DNA of 32,035 nt from Paludibacteraceae bacterium. Its GTDB lineage: Bacteria > Bacteroidota > Bacteroidia > Bacteroidales > Paludibacteraceae. The stretch's first letter is position 1; each line of letters starts with the position of its first letter. Below, in pieces: positions 24,157-31,776 of the stretch. The position numbers and the translations under genes are program-made. Below the pieces are notes generated by a model. It did no database searches. It worked only from the letters and a program-made list of their open reading frames with translations, and was not told the DNA's origin. The stretch is from contig JAFYZR010000095.1 of the NCBI GenBank assembly GCA_017557345.1, positions 1 through 32,035 on the forward strand, given 5' to 3'.

Positions 24157-27100
24157 TTACCCAACCACTAATTTATTTGTCTTCTTCAGATACTTCGCAG
24201 GGATCGGTGCATCCAGCCGCCAGGTGATATTCATGGGCTTTTCGCCATCGTGTTTGACGTAGTTTGCTGTGCCGAGATAGGTGTACGCCTCGGCACCATT
24301 GGTGATCCGGTCGGCTTTGAACTCACGGACAAACAGCAGTACCCGGCTCCCGCGCTCCTTATGATGGATATACCTCTGGCCAGTAGAGGATCGCTCCGCT
24401 GTGGTGCTCTGGCTCTGCCAGTGGAACAGCCATTCGTTGATCGAATAGTCATTATACATGGTTGTGGGCGAATAGTCCTTGTCGGCCTTGTTCAGCGTCA
24501 CGAAGAACACGTCCAGCTTCTGATCTGGCAGCCATTTCACACCCTCGCGCACAGTAGCGGGCTTCAAGAAATCCAGGGCAACCAAAAGCTGATCACGGGT
24601 GTATGTACAATGCAAATCTAGCGGGCAGTCAAGGCCAACGTCTACCGGAGCATCGATGAAGTCAATGCGATCATACTGATATTTCAGCAGTTCTATCAGC
24701 TCGCCCAGCATCACCGGGCTGTCCGCCAGCGCATAGAGATTATCCCAAACCTCGTCACTGCTCCAATCCTCGGCGGCCTTACCCCAAACCGTGATATAAA
24801 ACATCTGGAGCATCCGCTTTTCCAACTCCGGAAGCTGATCGAAGTTCACATCATCCAACCGCGGCAGCACATCCAGCAGGAAGGAGATCCAGCGGCGAGA
24901 GTCGATAACGGCCAGCCGGGACATGGCCTTGGTCATCGTTTCTTCTAACGGCTCGGTGAAGTCATCGATCACATCCGCCCGCGCACACAGCCGAGAGAAC
25001 GTTGCAAACTTGTAGATGCTCCGTGGATCAAGATGGTAATAATCCAGAAAATTGGTAAGGTTCAGCTTCAAACCGGTGTCTTCTTCAAAGGAGGCGACGC
25101 GAGTAACCAGCCCCGCTGTATTACCATACGAAGCACGTATATTATCGAGTATGTACTTGGCAGCCTTCTTCTCCAACTGGATGTAACAGCCCTTGGGAGC
25201 CGACACGAACCCGTCTTTGATCTCACGGGTGACGCTGCGGGTTGTGTTGGAGAGCAGCGCGGCAAATTTGTCCTCGAAGTTATACTTCCTGTTTGCCTGG
25301 CCGATGAAGTCGAGAACGGTCAGGCACTCTTTGTCCTCTGCTAGACGCAGGCCGCGACCGAGTTGCTGTAGGAAGATCGTCAGCGATTCCGTGGGACGGA
25401 GGAACAGCACCGTGTTGACATCTGGAATATCAACGCCTTCGTTGTAAATGTCCACGACGAAGATAAAACGCACCTTGCCGGAAATCAGGCTGTCCTTGGC
25501 GCTGCGCCGTTCTTCGTCCGGAGATTGTCCTGTCAGGAACATGGACGGGATGCCGTGCTCATTGAAATACTTGCACATGAATTCCGCGTGATCCACGGTA
25601 ACGCAGAAGCCCAGACCCTTTACATCATCAATGTCCGTCACATATTTCAGTAATGAAGACACTACATGATCGGCACGCTGCTGGGCCACAAGGCCGCTCA
25701 AGGTATAGATGTTGGAAAGCTCCATTTTATCATACCCACCGGCAGACCATTTCAGCTTGTCCAGGTCCACCGTATCGGTCACGCCAAAATACTGGAAGGG
25801 GCAGAGCAACTTGCGGTCGATAGCTTCCGGTAGACGGATCTCCGCCGCAATACGGTTGTTGAAGTATCCGAGGATGCTCTTGCCGTCCATACGCTCCGGC
25901 GTAGCGGTCAGACCCAGCAGAATCTTCGGTTGGTAGTATTCCAGTAGCTTCTGATAGGTTGGGGCTGCCGCATGATGGAACTCATCTACGATGATGTAAT
26001 CATAGAAATCCGACGATGTCTTCGTGGTGAAATTCTGACTGTTGAAGGTCTGTATGGACATAAAGAGACTGTCCAGGCTGTCCGGGCGATAACTGCTCAC
26101 AAACATTTCCCCAAAGTTGGCATCCTTTAGAACTGCCCGGAAGGTGTACATGCTCTGTTTCAGGATTTCCTCTCGGTGGGCGACAAACAATAGACGACAG
26201 GGCTTCCCGGCATTCTGCTTTTGGAAACGTTTATAGTCCATGGCAGAAATTACCGTTTTGCCTGTGCCGGTAGCTGCAACGATCAGATTGCGGGTATAGC
26301 CGCGGACAGTACGCTCAGCCTCGAGCTTATCCAGAATCTCCTGCTGATAGGAGTAGGGCTGGATATCCATGGTATAGATTTCGGGATTATTGCTGTCATA
26401 GTACTTTTCTGCCTGCAATGCGCGGACCAGACGCTCCCGCTGGCCCTCGTCGTAATACTCGAATTCCTTATCATTCCAATAGAACTCAAAGGTCGCCGTG
26501 ACCTTATCCACGGTCTCCGGAAGATCCTTTTTCGTGATTTTTGTGTTCCATTCCAAGCCGCTGGTCAGAGCCGCATTGGAAAGGTTAGAGGAGCCCACAT
26601 AGGCGGTCGTAAAGCCCGTGTCCCGATAGAAGATATATGCCTTCGCGTGGAGTCGGGTAATCTTGGTGTTGTAGCTGACCTTGATTTGTGTATTGGGGAG
26701 CTTGCGCAGTTCCTCTATGGCCTTCACATCGGTCGCGCCCATGTAAGAGGTCGTGATGATCCTCAACTCGCCGCCGTTTTGTGTGAAGGTGGTCAGCTCG
26801 TCCATGATAAGGCGCAGACCACTCCATTTGATGAAGGACACCAGCATGTCGATCCGATTGCAGGAGACGATTTCCTTTTTGAGCTCGGTGTACATTTGCG
26901 GCTCGTGGACAGCGCCGGTGAACAGGCTTGATTGGGCGATGGAAGTCTCCGGCCGGACAACCTCAGCTTTCTCATCAACGGCCAAAATACTATTCTTACG
27001 GTCAAAAAGCGCAAGAAGCTGCTCCGCCCGCTCCGCAACCGAGAGCGCGTCGAAGTCAGCTTCTTTTGTTTCCGCCTGGATTGTGGTGATAATCTGATTG

Positions 27101-27306
27101 GCCAACGCAACCTGATCGCTCAGATCACCGCCGTTGTCCTTAAGATTCTCTAGCCCGCGCTCGACTACCTCCGCCACATACTTTGCCAGCACTTTGGACG
27201 CCTCGGCTGTATCAATAGGCGCAGTTTGACTGAGCTTGTCCGTGGCGGAAAGCTCAGTATCAAGGCCTTTGTTGATTACTTGTTCGTAGAGTCCGTCGTG
27301 TAGCAT
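24157..27306 (-). CDS. Phospholipase D-like nuclease / SF2 helicase with DUF3427 C-terminus
   Basis: A 1049-residue protein. After an N-terminal helical region, a PLD-type domain spans about 130-290, with RLHAKAYIFY (H220, K222) and YVGSSNLSNAAL (GSxN). The helicase follows: YSYQQEILDKL, Walker A ATGTGKT (345-351), DEFH (441-444), LGLTATPERMDG, and motif VI QQLGRGLR. The last 350 residues fit DUF3427, which normally closes this architecture. Such proteins are common in restriction and defence islands and act on DNA, with the PLD half as the presumed nuclease. The start has GGAGG six bases upstream. The GC-rich codon use differs from the AT-rich genes downstream, from which it is separated by 43 bp rather than overlapping. 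Confidence 0.9.
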   Translation of the reverse strand: MLHDGLYEQVINKGLDTELSATDKLSQTAPIDTAEASKVLAKYVAEVVERGLENLKDNGGDLSDQVALANQIITTIQAETKEADFDALSVAERAEQLLALFDRKNSILAVDEKAEVVRPETSIAQSSLFTGAVHEPQMYTELKKEIVSCNRIDMLVSFIKWSGLRLIMDELTTFTQNGGELRIITTSYMGATDVKAIEELRKLPNTQIKVSYNTKITRLHAKAYIFYRDTGFTTAYVGSSNLSNAALTSGLEWNTKITKKDLPETVDKVTATFEFYWNDKEFEYYDEGQRERLVRALQAEKYYDSNNPEIYTMDIQPYSYQQEILDKLEAERTVRGYTRNLIVAATGTGKTVISAMDYKRFQKQNAGKPCRLLFVAHREEILKQSMYTFRAVLKDANFGEMFVSSYRPDSLDSLFMSIQTFNSQNFTTKTSSDFYDYIIVDEFHHAAAPTYQKLLEYYQPKILLGLTATPERMDGKSILGYFNNRIAAEIRLPEAIDRKLLCPFQYFGVTDTVDLDKLKWSAGGYDKMELSNIYTLSGLVAQQRADHVVSSLLKYVTDIDDVKGLGFCVTVDHAEFMCKYFNEHGIPSMFLTGQSPDEERRSAKDSLISGKVRFIFVVDIYNEGVDIPDVNTVLFLRPTESLTIFLQQLGRGLRLAEDKECLTVLDFIGQANRKYNFEDKFAALLSNTTRSVTREIKDGFVSAPKGCYIQLEKKAAKYILDNIRASYGNTAGLVTRVASFEEDTGLKLNLTNFLDYYHLDPRSIYKFATFSRLCARADVIDDFTEPLEETMTKAMSRLAVIDSRRWISFLLDVLPRLDDVNFDQLPELEKRMLQMFYITVWGKAAEDWSSDEVWDNLYALADSPVMLGELIELLKYQYDRIDFIDAPVDVGLDCPLDLHCTYTRDQLLVALDFLKPATVREGVKWLPDQKLDVFFVTLNKADKDYSPTTMYNDYSINEWLFHWQSQSTTAERSSTGQRYIHHKERGSRVLLFVREFKADRITNGAEAYTYLGTANYVKHDGEKPMNITWRLDAPIPAKYLKKTNKLVVG

Positions 27307-27336
27307 GTCTATCCTCCGTATGTGTTGTCAAAACGA

Positions 27337-28110
27337 TTAGGCAGTAATGGTTCCATCTTTGACGTGATAACTGATCCTGTGATCCTCGCAAAACTTGATG
27401 GTTTCCGCTGCTCGTTTGTTGAAGAAATCCTTGTGCTTTTTGTATGCAGTGACTTCTTTACTATAGTTCATTCTCCCGAAGATAATACGATCAACGAATC
27501 CGACAGCCTCCAGAATCGGCATTAATTCTTGCGTACAGATATTGGGCGTAGGGTACGGCTCGATACTCACCCATGTTTTGCATCCAGCATCATGGAGCGC
27601 TCTCAGTGCAGCCAGCCGTTCCTGAAACGGAGCTGATCCCGGCTCCATTCTCTCTCGGAATGCCTCGTCGAGAGACACCAAAGTGATACCGTATTCATTG
27701 CCCTTAGATAATTCGGAAAGCTTGATTGGCAAAAATCCTTTTGTCAATACCGAGCATTTGATTCCGGCGGTATTCAGCTTTTTTATTGCGGCAATACTCA
27801 TACTCTGTACTTCGGGATACTCATACATAAACGGATCCGTTGTAAAGCACATGTGAAGAATTTGTATCTTATCTTTGAATTTTGGGATTTCCACATCCAG
27901 TAGCTCCAGTGTGTTTTCTACCAGCGCTGGCTCACACCAGTCCTCGTATGATTTGACTTCACCGAAGCGTTTTTTCTGCAGAAATGCATAGCATGGATAC
28001 TTACACCCGTGGGAGCAGCCAAGTACGTGATTCATCGTATAATCGCCATATTCGACTTCTGTTTTATAGATGAGAGTTTTTCTCTTTATAAACTTTTTAA
28101 TTTCTTTCAT
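27337..28110 (-). CDS. Radical-SAM-like protein with CX3CX3C motif (TcmP partner)
   Basis: A 257-residue protein (start MKEIKKFIKRKTL). VLGCSHGCKYPCYAF places cysteines at 32, 36 and 40, that is CX3CX3C rather than the canonical radical-SAM CX3CX2C. The rest matches an SPL/DUF5131-like TIM-barrel (HMCFTTDPFMYEYPEVQ, GIKCSVLTKGF, LVSLDEAFRERMEPG, WVSIEPYP). This spaced motif is the defining feature of the three-Cys-motif family that occurs with TcmP, the product of the gene immediately upstream; their codons overlap (ATGA). ATG 28110, preceded by GAGGTGG, is preferred to GTG 28119. The target is unknown; whether it binds a 4Fe-4S cluster is open. The PLD-helicase gene follows after 30 bp. Confidence 0.9.
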   Translation of the reverse strand: MKEIKKFIKRKTLIYKTEVEYGDYTMNHVLGCSHGCKYPCYAFLQKKRFGEVKSYEDWCEPALVENTLELLDVEIPKFKDKIQILHMCFTTDPFMYEYPEVQSMSIAAIKKLNTAGIKCSVLTKGFLPIKLSELSKGNEYGITLVSLDEAFRERMEPGSAPFQERLAALRALHDAGCKTWVSIEPYPTPNICTQELMPILEAVGFVDRIIFGRMNYSKEVTAYKKHKDFFNKRAAETIKFCEDHRISYHVKDGTITA

Positions 28111-29318
28111 CTCGCCCACCTCAACGAGACCTTCTGCTTATTGGTTTTCTCCTCCATGAACTTAGATGGCCGTCCGGTTCCTGTAACAGCCGGGTCACGC
28201 AGCACTTGAAGATTGCCATATCCCTCCAGATCTTTTAACGCATCTCTAATATCCTTAGTTTTGCAGATCGGACCATACTTCATGAAGAACTGTGCCATAG
28301 ACTCGTTTAGCGACGTATATTCAGAAAACTGTGAATAGTGATCTTCAACTTTTCGCCGGATTTCATCTTCGTCGACACTTTGGTTGTTAACGTCTTCCTG
28401 AAATAGTGTAAACTGGCCACCGTTTTGGACATCTTGCCAAGCTTCCCAGCGGCTGCAGATGTTGTCTACCATCAGCAAGCACCCATCAGGATGATTTGTT
28501 AAATGAATCATTCTGTATTTTGGTCGCTGACCAGGTTTGATCCTCAATGGCATGTTGAGCACATATGCATAACTCTGTGAGAGCCTACGACAATACTGCT
28601 CTGCAAAACGCTCCTCTGCCTCATATCCGTTTATACGCCCTGCTTTATAGTCTTTGATAATAGCCTGCCAGTAGTTGCCACCTGCGATCTCGTTCAGGTC
28701 CTGTACCGATTTATCTGTAGCCGTCAGCTTTGTGGGATCATATTCAACCAGATCATCAAACAATGTTGGATCATCCAGTTGAAGCTGAATGCCCAATGCG
28801 TTACACGCTTCTCGGATAAACCCAAATGAGTTGAGATTAATAAGCAACTCAATAGAATTGAAGGGCGCAATCGCAAAGCTGTCAAACAGAGAGCACCGTA
28901 GGGCTTTGATGCCATACGGATCAATATACAAGAACACATTACGATTGCGGCTACCCCGCAAGAGTCTTAATATATGATCCTCGTACTTTCCGGAAACGAT
29001 ATTTACGTCCTGATACCCTTGAAGGTTATTCCTCAGATCGTCAGCATAGTTCAAGTCGATGAACGTGGTGCGAATCTGGGGAGAGGCCATCTTTGTTGTT
29101 GTCAAGCATTCCTCTATGAGATCCAGCGCTATCAGCGGCGATCCTGGTTTGCCGTCATCAAATTTTCCTTTCCCCGCGAAACAATCAATATATTCAAGGG
29201 GCTTACGCGTGTACAGGATCTTCTGAACATAGGGTTTAAAATAACAACCAAGCAGTTGGTCTTTTACCTCAGACCATGGTTTTTTCTCTTTGAAGAAATC
29301 ATCGTTTTTCTTTGACAT
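28107..29318 (-). CDS. tcmP: Three-Cys-motif partner protein TcmP
   Basis: A 403-residue protein near the usual TcmP length. The start region, KKPWSEVKDQLLGCYFKPYV then YIDCFAGKGKFDDGKPGSPL (residues about 42-61), is characteristic: the FAGKG loop looks like an AdoMet-methyltransferase motif I, and FLYIDPYGIKAL (near 130) resembles a motif IV with DPYG. The C-terminus seems winged-helix-like. TcmP always occurs next to the CX3CX3C radical-SAM-like protein, as here. The joint function is unproven, but the pair is frequent in defence islands. The start codon has GAGG six bases upstream. It follows directly on the truncated Mod fragment, which may supply the upstream transcript. Confidence 0.9.
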   Translation of the reverse strand: MSKKNDDFFKEKKPWSEVKDQLLGCYFKPYVQKILYTRKPLEYIDCFAGKGKFDDGKPGSPLIALDLIEECLTTTKMASPQIRTTFIDLNYADDLRNNLQGYQDVNIVSGKYEDHILRLLRGSRNRNVFLYIDPYGIKALRCSLFDSFAIAPFNSIELLINLNSFGFIREACNALGIQLQLDDPTLFDDLVEYDPTKLTATDKSVQDLNEIAGGNYWQAIIKDYKAGRINGYEAEERFAEQYCRRLSQSYAYVLNMPLRIKPGQRPKYRMIHLTNHPDGCLLMVDNICSRWEAWQDVQNGGQFTLFQEDVNNQSVDEDEIRRKVEDHYSQFSEYTSLNESMAQFFMKYGPICKTKDIRDALKDLEGYGNLQVLRDPAVTGTGRPSKFMEEKTNKQKVSLRWAR

Positions 29319-29344
29319 GGTTTTCCTCTACTTTTTCAAATCAT

Positions 29345-29494
29345 TCATATTGGGGCTATCAGATTATCGCCACGGATAATCATGTTGTCGCTCTTCTCAG
29401 CGTTGTAGGTGTATTTCTCCTCCAGCACCCGATACGGAAATTGCTGGTGATGATTGATCACTTTATCTTTTCCGATCCATTCCGGTGTCGGCAT
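29345..29494 (-). pseudogene. Truncated N-terminus of a Mod-type (type III-like) DNA methyltransferase
   Basis: A 49-codon frame with GGAGG six bases before ATG 29494. It encodes MPTPEWIGKDKVINHHQQFP, then YRVLEEKYTYN and MIIRGDNL, ending IAPI. This is the start of the adenine-specific methyltransferase family in which IIxGDNLxAL precedes the catalytic DPPY motif. Here the frame stops right after GDNL, so everything catalytic is gone. The preserved ribosome binding site shows that the break is downstream. It lies 26 bp upstream of tcmP, suggesting that tcmP and the genes behind it replaced the rest of an R-M locus. Confidence 0.75.
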
Positions 29495-29495
29495 A

Positions 29496-29600
29496 TCATT
29501 CCTCCGCTTTCTTCGCTTCCTTCAAGCCCGCGATTCGAACCCACAACCCTGAAAATGCTCCGTGCTCTTTCGAGAAGTGCCGATTGTATTCGAACCGATC
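29496..29600 (-). pseudogene. C-terminal fragment of a gene upstream of the Mod remnant
   Basis: The frame is open for 34 codons between a TAA (29601-29603) and TGA (29496-29498), reading FEYNRHFSKEHGAFSGLWVR and then IAGLKEAKKAEE. The stop lies one base before the Mod start with the ribosome binding site inside this tail, as in a natural operon. I do not recognise the family. It has no start codon and is cut 19 bp before the DUF4143 ATPase stop. Two TTCGAACC words within it are discussed under rejected tRNA candidates. Confidence 0.45.
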
Positions 29601-29619
29601 TTAGTTCAAAAATCAAATA

Positions 29620-30846
29620 TCATATGATACCGGAGGGTACTATGAAATTGCTTTCGTCAAGTGGAAGAACCATATCTGACATACAAATCACAGCGCCGGT
29701 CCCTACCTGACGCTCCGCGCTTTTCAGAACGGAAAAAGCCTTGATCGTACTTTTGTCCGGTGACGCGGTTTTCTTGATCTCCACCGGATGAAGGACGCCG
29801 TTTTCTTCGATCACCAGATCGATCTCTTTCATCTTGTTATCCCGATAGAAATTGAGATTGACCTTGGATTTGCCATATGCGTAGTGGCGCAGGAGCTCGC
29901 TGATCACGTAATTCTCGTAATAGTGTCCGCTGGCAGCGCCATTCATCAGGACATCTCTCGTCGTCCAAGAGGACAGGTACGCACAGAAGCCGGTGTCACA
30001 GAAATAGAGCTTGGGCGTTTTGGTCAGCCGTTTGAGTTCGTTCGAAGCAAACGGTTCAAGCAGAAAAACGATCCCCATGGACTGAAGGATCTTCACCCAA
30101 TCCTTCGCCGTCACACCGGAGATGCCGGCAGAAGCGCCCAGATCGTTGTAGTTGACAAGCTGCCCCGCAAACGCGGCGCAGGCGCGCAGGAACTGCCGGA
30201 AACCTTCGGTGTCTGTGATCCCGTAATCATCCACAGCGTCGCGCATCAGATAGGTTTCGATATAGGAATTGAAATACTCTCCCAGCTGCTCCTCGTCCTT
30301 TTCCTGCAGGTCCGGAAGCCCGCCCCGCCAGATGTTTTCAAAGGTGGTCAGGATATTGTTCGCGGGGAAAAGTTTCTGTCTGGCCATCAGGGATTTCAAA
30401 GCGAATTCCAGATCATCCTCCGGCGCAATGCCGAGTTTTTCTCTTGCGGACAGGCTGTACATTTTCAAAATGCAGAGACGGCCGGCAAGGGAGTCGCCCG
30501 CTTTTTTCACCAGCTTCTTGCTCTGGGACCCCGTAAGCCAGAACTGTCCGCGATCGTCGCTGTTGTCGCAGATGATCTTGATCTCTTCAAAGAGCTCCGG
30601 CGCTTTTTGCACCTCGTCGATCAGAATGGGCGGCTGAAACGTCTGCAGGAACAGCTTCGGTTCCGTCTGCGCAAAATTGCGAAGCTGCGTATCGTCCATC
30701 GTCACATAAGTTCTGTTCTGCCCTTCGGCCAGGTGCTTGAGCATGGTCGTTTTCCCAACCTGCCGGGCACCGACGACCATGACAGCCTTGAACGCGGAAC
30801 TCATGTGAAGGAATTTTCTCTCCAGGTCTCGTTTGATGTATTCCAT
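29620..30846 (-). CDS. AAA_14/DUF4143 ATP-binding protein
   Basis: A 408-residue protein with Walker A VGARQVGKTT (residues 25-34), Walker B PPILIDEVQ (72-80), sensor FWLTGSQS, and a DUF4143 C-terminus with IDLVIEENGVLHPVEIKK, whose D...E-x-K pattern is the PD-(D/E)XK-like site. Proteins of this family are very common in bacteria and archaea and their target is unknown; many look like selfish or toxin-like ATPases. ATG 30846 is chosen over 30870 because GGAGG lies six bases before it. It has its own promoter with a palindrome in the spacer and stands alone as a transcription unit. Codon use is GC-rich. The 3' end abuts the gene fragment at 29496-29600. Confidence 0.9.
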   Translation of the reverse strand: MEYIKRDLERKFLHMSSAFKAVMVVGARQVGKTTMLKHLAEGQNRTYVTMDDTQLRNFAQTEPKLFLQTFQPPILIDEVQKAPELFEEIKIICDNSDDRGQFWLTGSQSKKLVKKAGDSLAGRLCILKMYSLSAREKLGIAPEDDLEFALKSLMARQKLFPANNILTTFENIWRGGLPDLQEKDEEQLGEYFNSYIETYLMRDAVDDYGITDTEGFRQFLRACAAFAGQLVNYNDLGASAGISGVTAKDWVKILQSMGIVFLLEPFASNELKRLTKTPKLYFCDTGFCAYLSSWTTRDVLMNGAASGHYYENYVISELLRHYAYGKSKVNLNFYRDNKMKEIDLVIEENGVLHPVEIKKTASPDKSTIKAFSVLKSAERQVGTGAVICMSDMVLPLDESNFIVPSGII

Positions 30847-30886
30847 TGGAAACCTCCAAAGAAAGTGCAAATCCTAAGTCCACTTT

Positions 30887-30915
30887 ATTTTAGCACCGAT
30901 CTGTGCTTTTAGCAA
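30887..30915 (-). promoter_or_regulatory. Promoter with operator-like inverted repeat for the DUF4143 ATPase
   Basis: On the minus strand TTGCTA (30910-30915) and TAAAAT (30887-30892) are 17 bp apart. AGCAC (30892-30896) and GTGCT (30903-30907) form an inverted repeat in the spacer, and AAAGTG/CACTTT (30862-30867, 30881-30886) form another just downstream. The layout recalls the promoter of the other AAA gene. Confidence 0.6.
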
Positions 30916-31097
30916 TAGAAAAAGCGAAAACAAACAGGCGGATACTCATAAGAAAGCTTTGAATTAAAATGATTTGGGCACCTGTCTGACAAGGTTGGCG
31001 AACGTAAGCGGATTGCTGTATATTATTCCAGCATTCCGTTTTTGTTGTCTGGAATCTGTATCAAAAACTAAGACTACTCCTTTTCTGAAAATGAGCA
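30916..31097. other. Gene-free stretch upstream of the DUF4143 promoter
   Basis: Together with the promoter and the next terminator, 30847-31158 is a gap of about 310 bp. Apart from those sites I see AT-rich sequence without an open frame, repeat or RNA structure that I can support. Confidence 0.6.
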
Positions 31098-31135
31098 TAA
31101 AAACAGCGCCAGGGATGTTTTAAGTCCATGGCGCT
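31098..31135 (-). terminator. Rho-independent terminator after the cyclophilin-like lipoprotein gene
   Basis: The stem AGCGCCA/TGGCGCT (31105-31111, 31129-31135), with three further GGA/TCC pairs, is followed on the minus strand by GTTTTTAT. Confidence 0.65.
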
Positions 31136-31158
31136 ATGTAAAAGACAGCTGCAACAAT

Positions 31159-31776
31159 TTATTCAAAATAAAGGGTAATGGTCACATCTCCGTGGCTGAG
31201 AAGATCCGACATCTCTGGGGCTGACAGCTCCACATGGCCGAGCCTCGTATAAGCCCAGGAGTTGGAGCCGTAAAAGACAACGATCTGGTTGCCGGAGTAA
31301 AGTACGATATCACCGGCTTCGGTGGTTGTCTGCACATCGTTTCTCGGCAGACTCGTCCCAAGTGAACCGACCTGCTCGAATCCGCCATACATGGACATGT
31401 TGATCGTCAGGGGTGCCTCCCGAATCAGATCCTTAAGCGCTTCGACGCTCTCATTATCTTCCCATCGTACAGAGATTTCTGTATCGTCGATTCTTAGCAT
31501 CATGGTCAATTCCTCTGCCGGGCTTGTTTCCGCCGAAACGGAAGCCTCCTCAGCCGATGACGGTTGTTCTGTCGCTGCCGGATTATCAGTCGGTAATGGT
31601 TGTTCTGTCGCCACCGGCTTATCAGTCGATGAGGTCTCTGTTTCGGACGTCACAGTTTCTTGCGAAGAATGGCTCTCTTTCTCTGCGCAGCCGCCGAGGA
31701 GGAACAGCAGAAAAACGCCGCACAGTACCAAGCTTGCTGTCTTACTCCAGCGCCTTGCCAAACTCATACGCTTCAT
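31159..31776 (-). CDS. Lipoprotein with cyclophilin-like fold
   Basis: A 205-residue protein. Residues 1-30 are a lipoprotein signal peptide: a basic start (MKRMSLARRW), a hydrophobic core, and lipobox LLGGC with C30 as the lipidated cysteine. Residues 31-90 are a low-complexity Ser/Thr/Glu/Pro linker with an internal 36-bp duplication. Residues about 92-205 form the cyclophilin-like domain of the DUF/cyclophil_like group (TINMSMYGGFEQVGSLGTSL, GDIVLYSGNQIVVFYGSNSW, YTRLGHVEL). It is expected to be anchored outside the membrane; isomerase activity is unproven. ATG 31776 overlaps the end of the flavodoxin-family gene by 35 bp, so the two are coupled. No strong Shine-Dalgarno is visible; an alternative ATG lies at 31767. 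Confidence 0.85.
   Translation of the reverse strand: MKRMSLARRWSKTASLVLCGVFLLFLLGGCAEKESHSSQETVTSETETSSTDKPVATEQPLPTDNPAATEQPSSAEEASVSAETSPAEELTMMLRIDDTEISVRWEDNESVEALKDLIREAPLTINMSMYGGFEQVGSLGTSLPRNDVQTTTEAGDIVLYSGNQIVVFYGSNSWAYTRLGHVELSAPEMSDLLSHGDVTITLYFE
31562..31633. repeat. 36-bp in-frame tandem duplication in the lipoprotein linker
   Basis: Two 36-bp units (31562-31597 and 31598-31633) with about six differences encode the doubled ATEQPxxTDxP linker motif. It probably expanded by slippage and may vary in copy number between strains. Confidence 0.75.

Noticed and set aside
26221-26931. 236-codon open frame on the plus strand
   Set aside because: It is antisense to the PLD-helicase gene and lacks a ribosome binding site and recognisable motifs.
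29515-29600. tRNA-like words (TTCGAACC twice, GGGTTCGAATC on the minus strand)
   Set aside because: The T-arm stem does not pair, no acceptor or anticodon stem can be drawn, and the frame reads through as protein joined to a ribosome-binding-site-spaced stop. A decayed tRNA 3' end as an attachment site cannot be fully excluded.
29788-30912. 374-codon open frame on the plus strand
   Set aside because: It is antisense to the DUF4143 ATPase, which has Walker motifs, a ribosome binding site and a promoter. The plus-strand product shows no domain.
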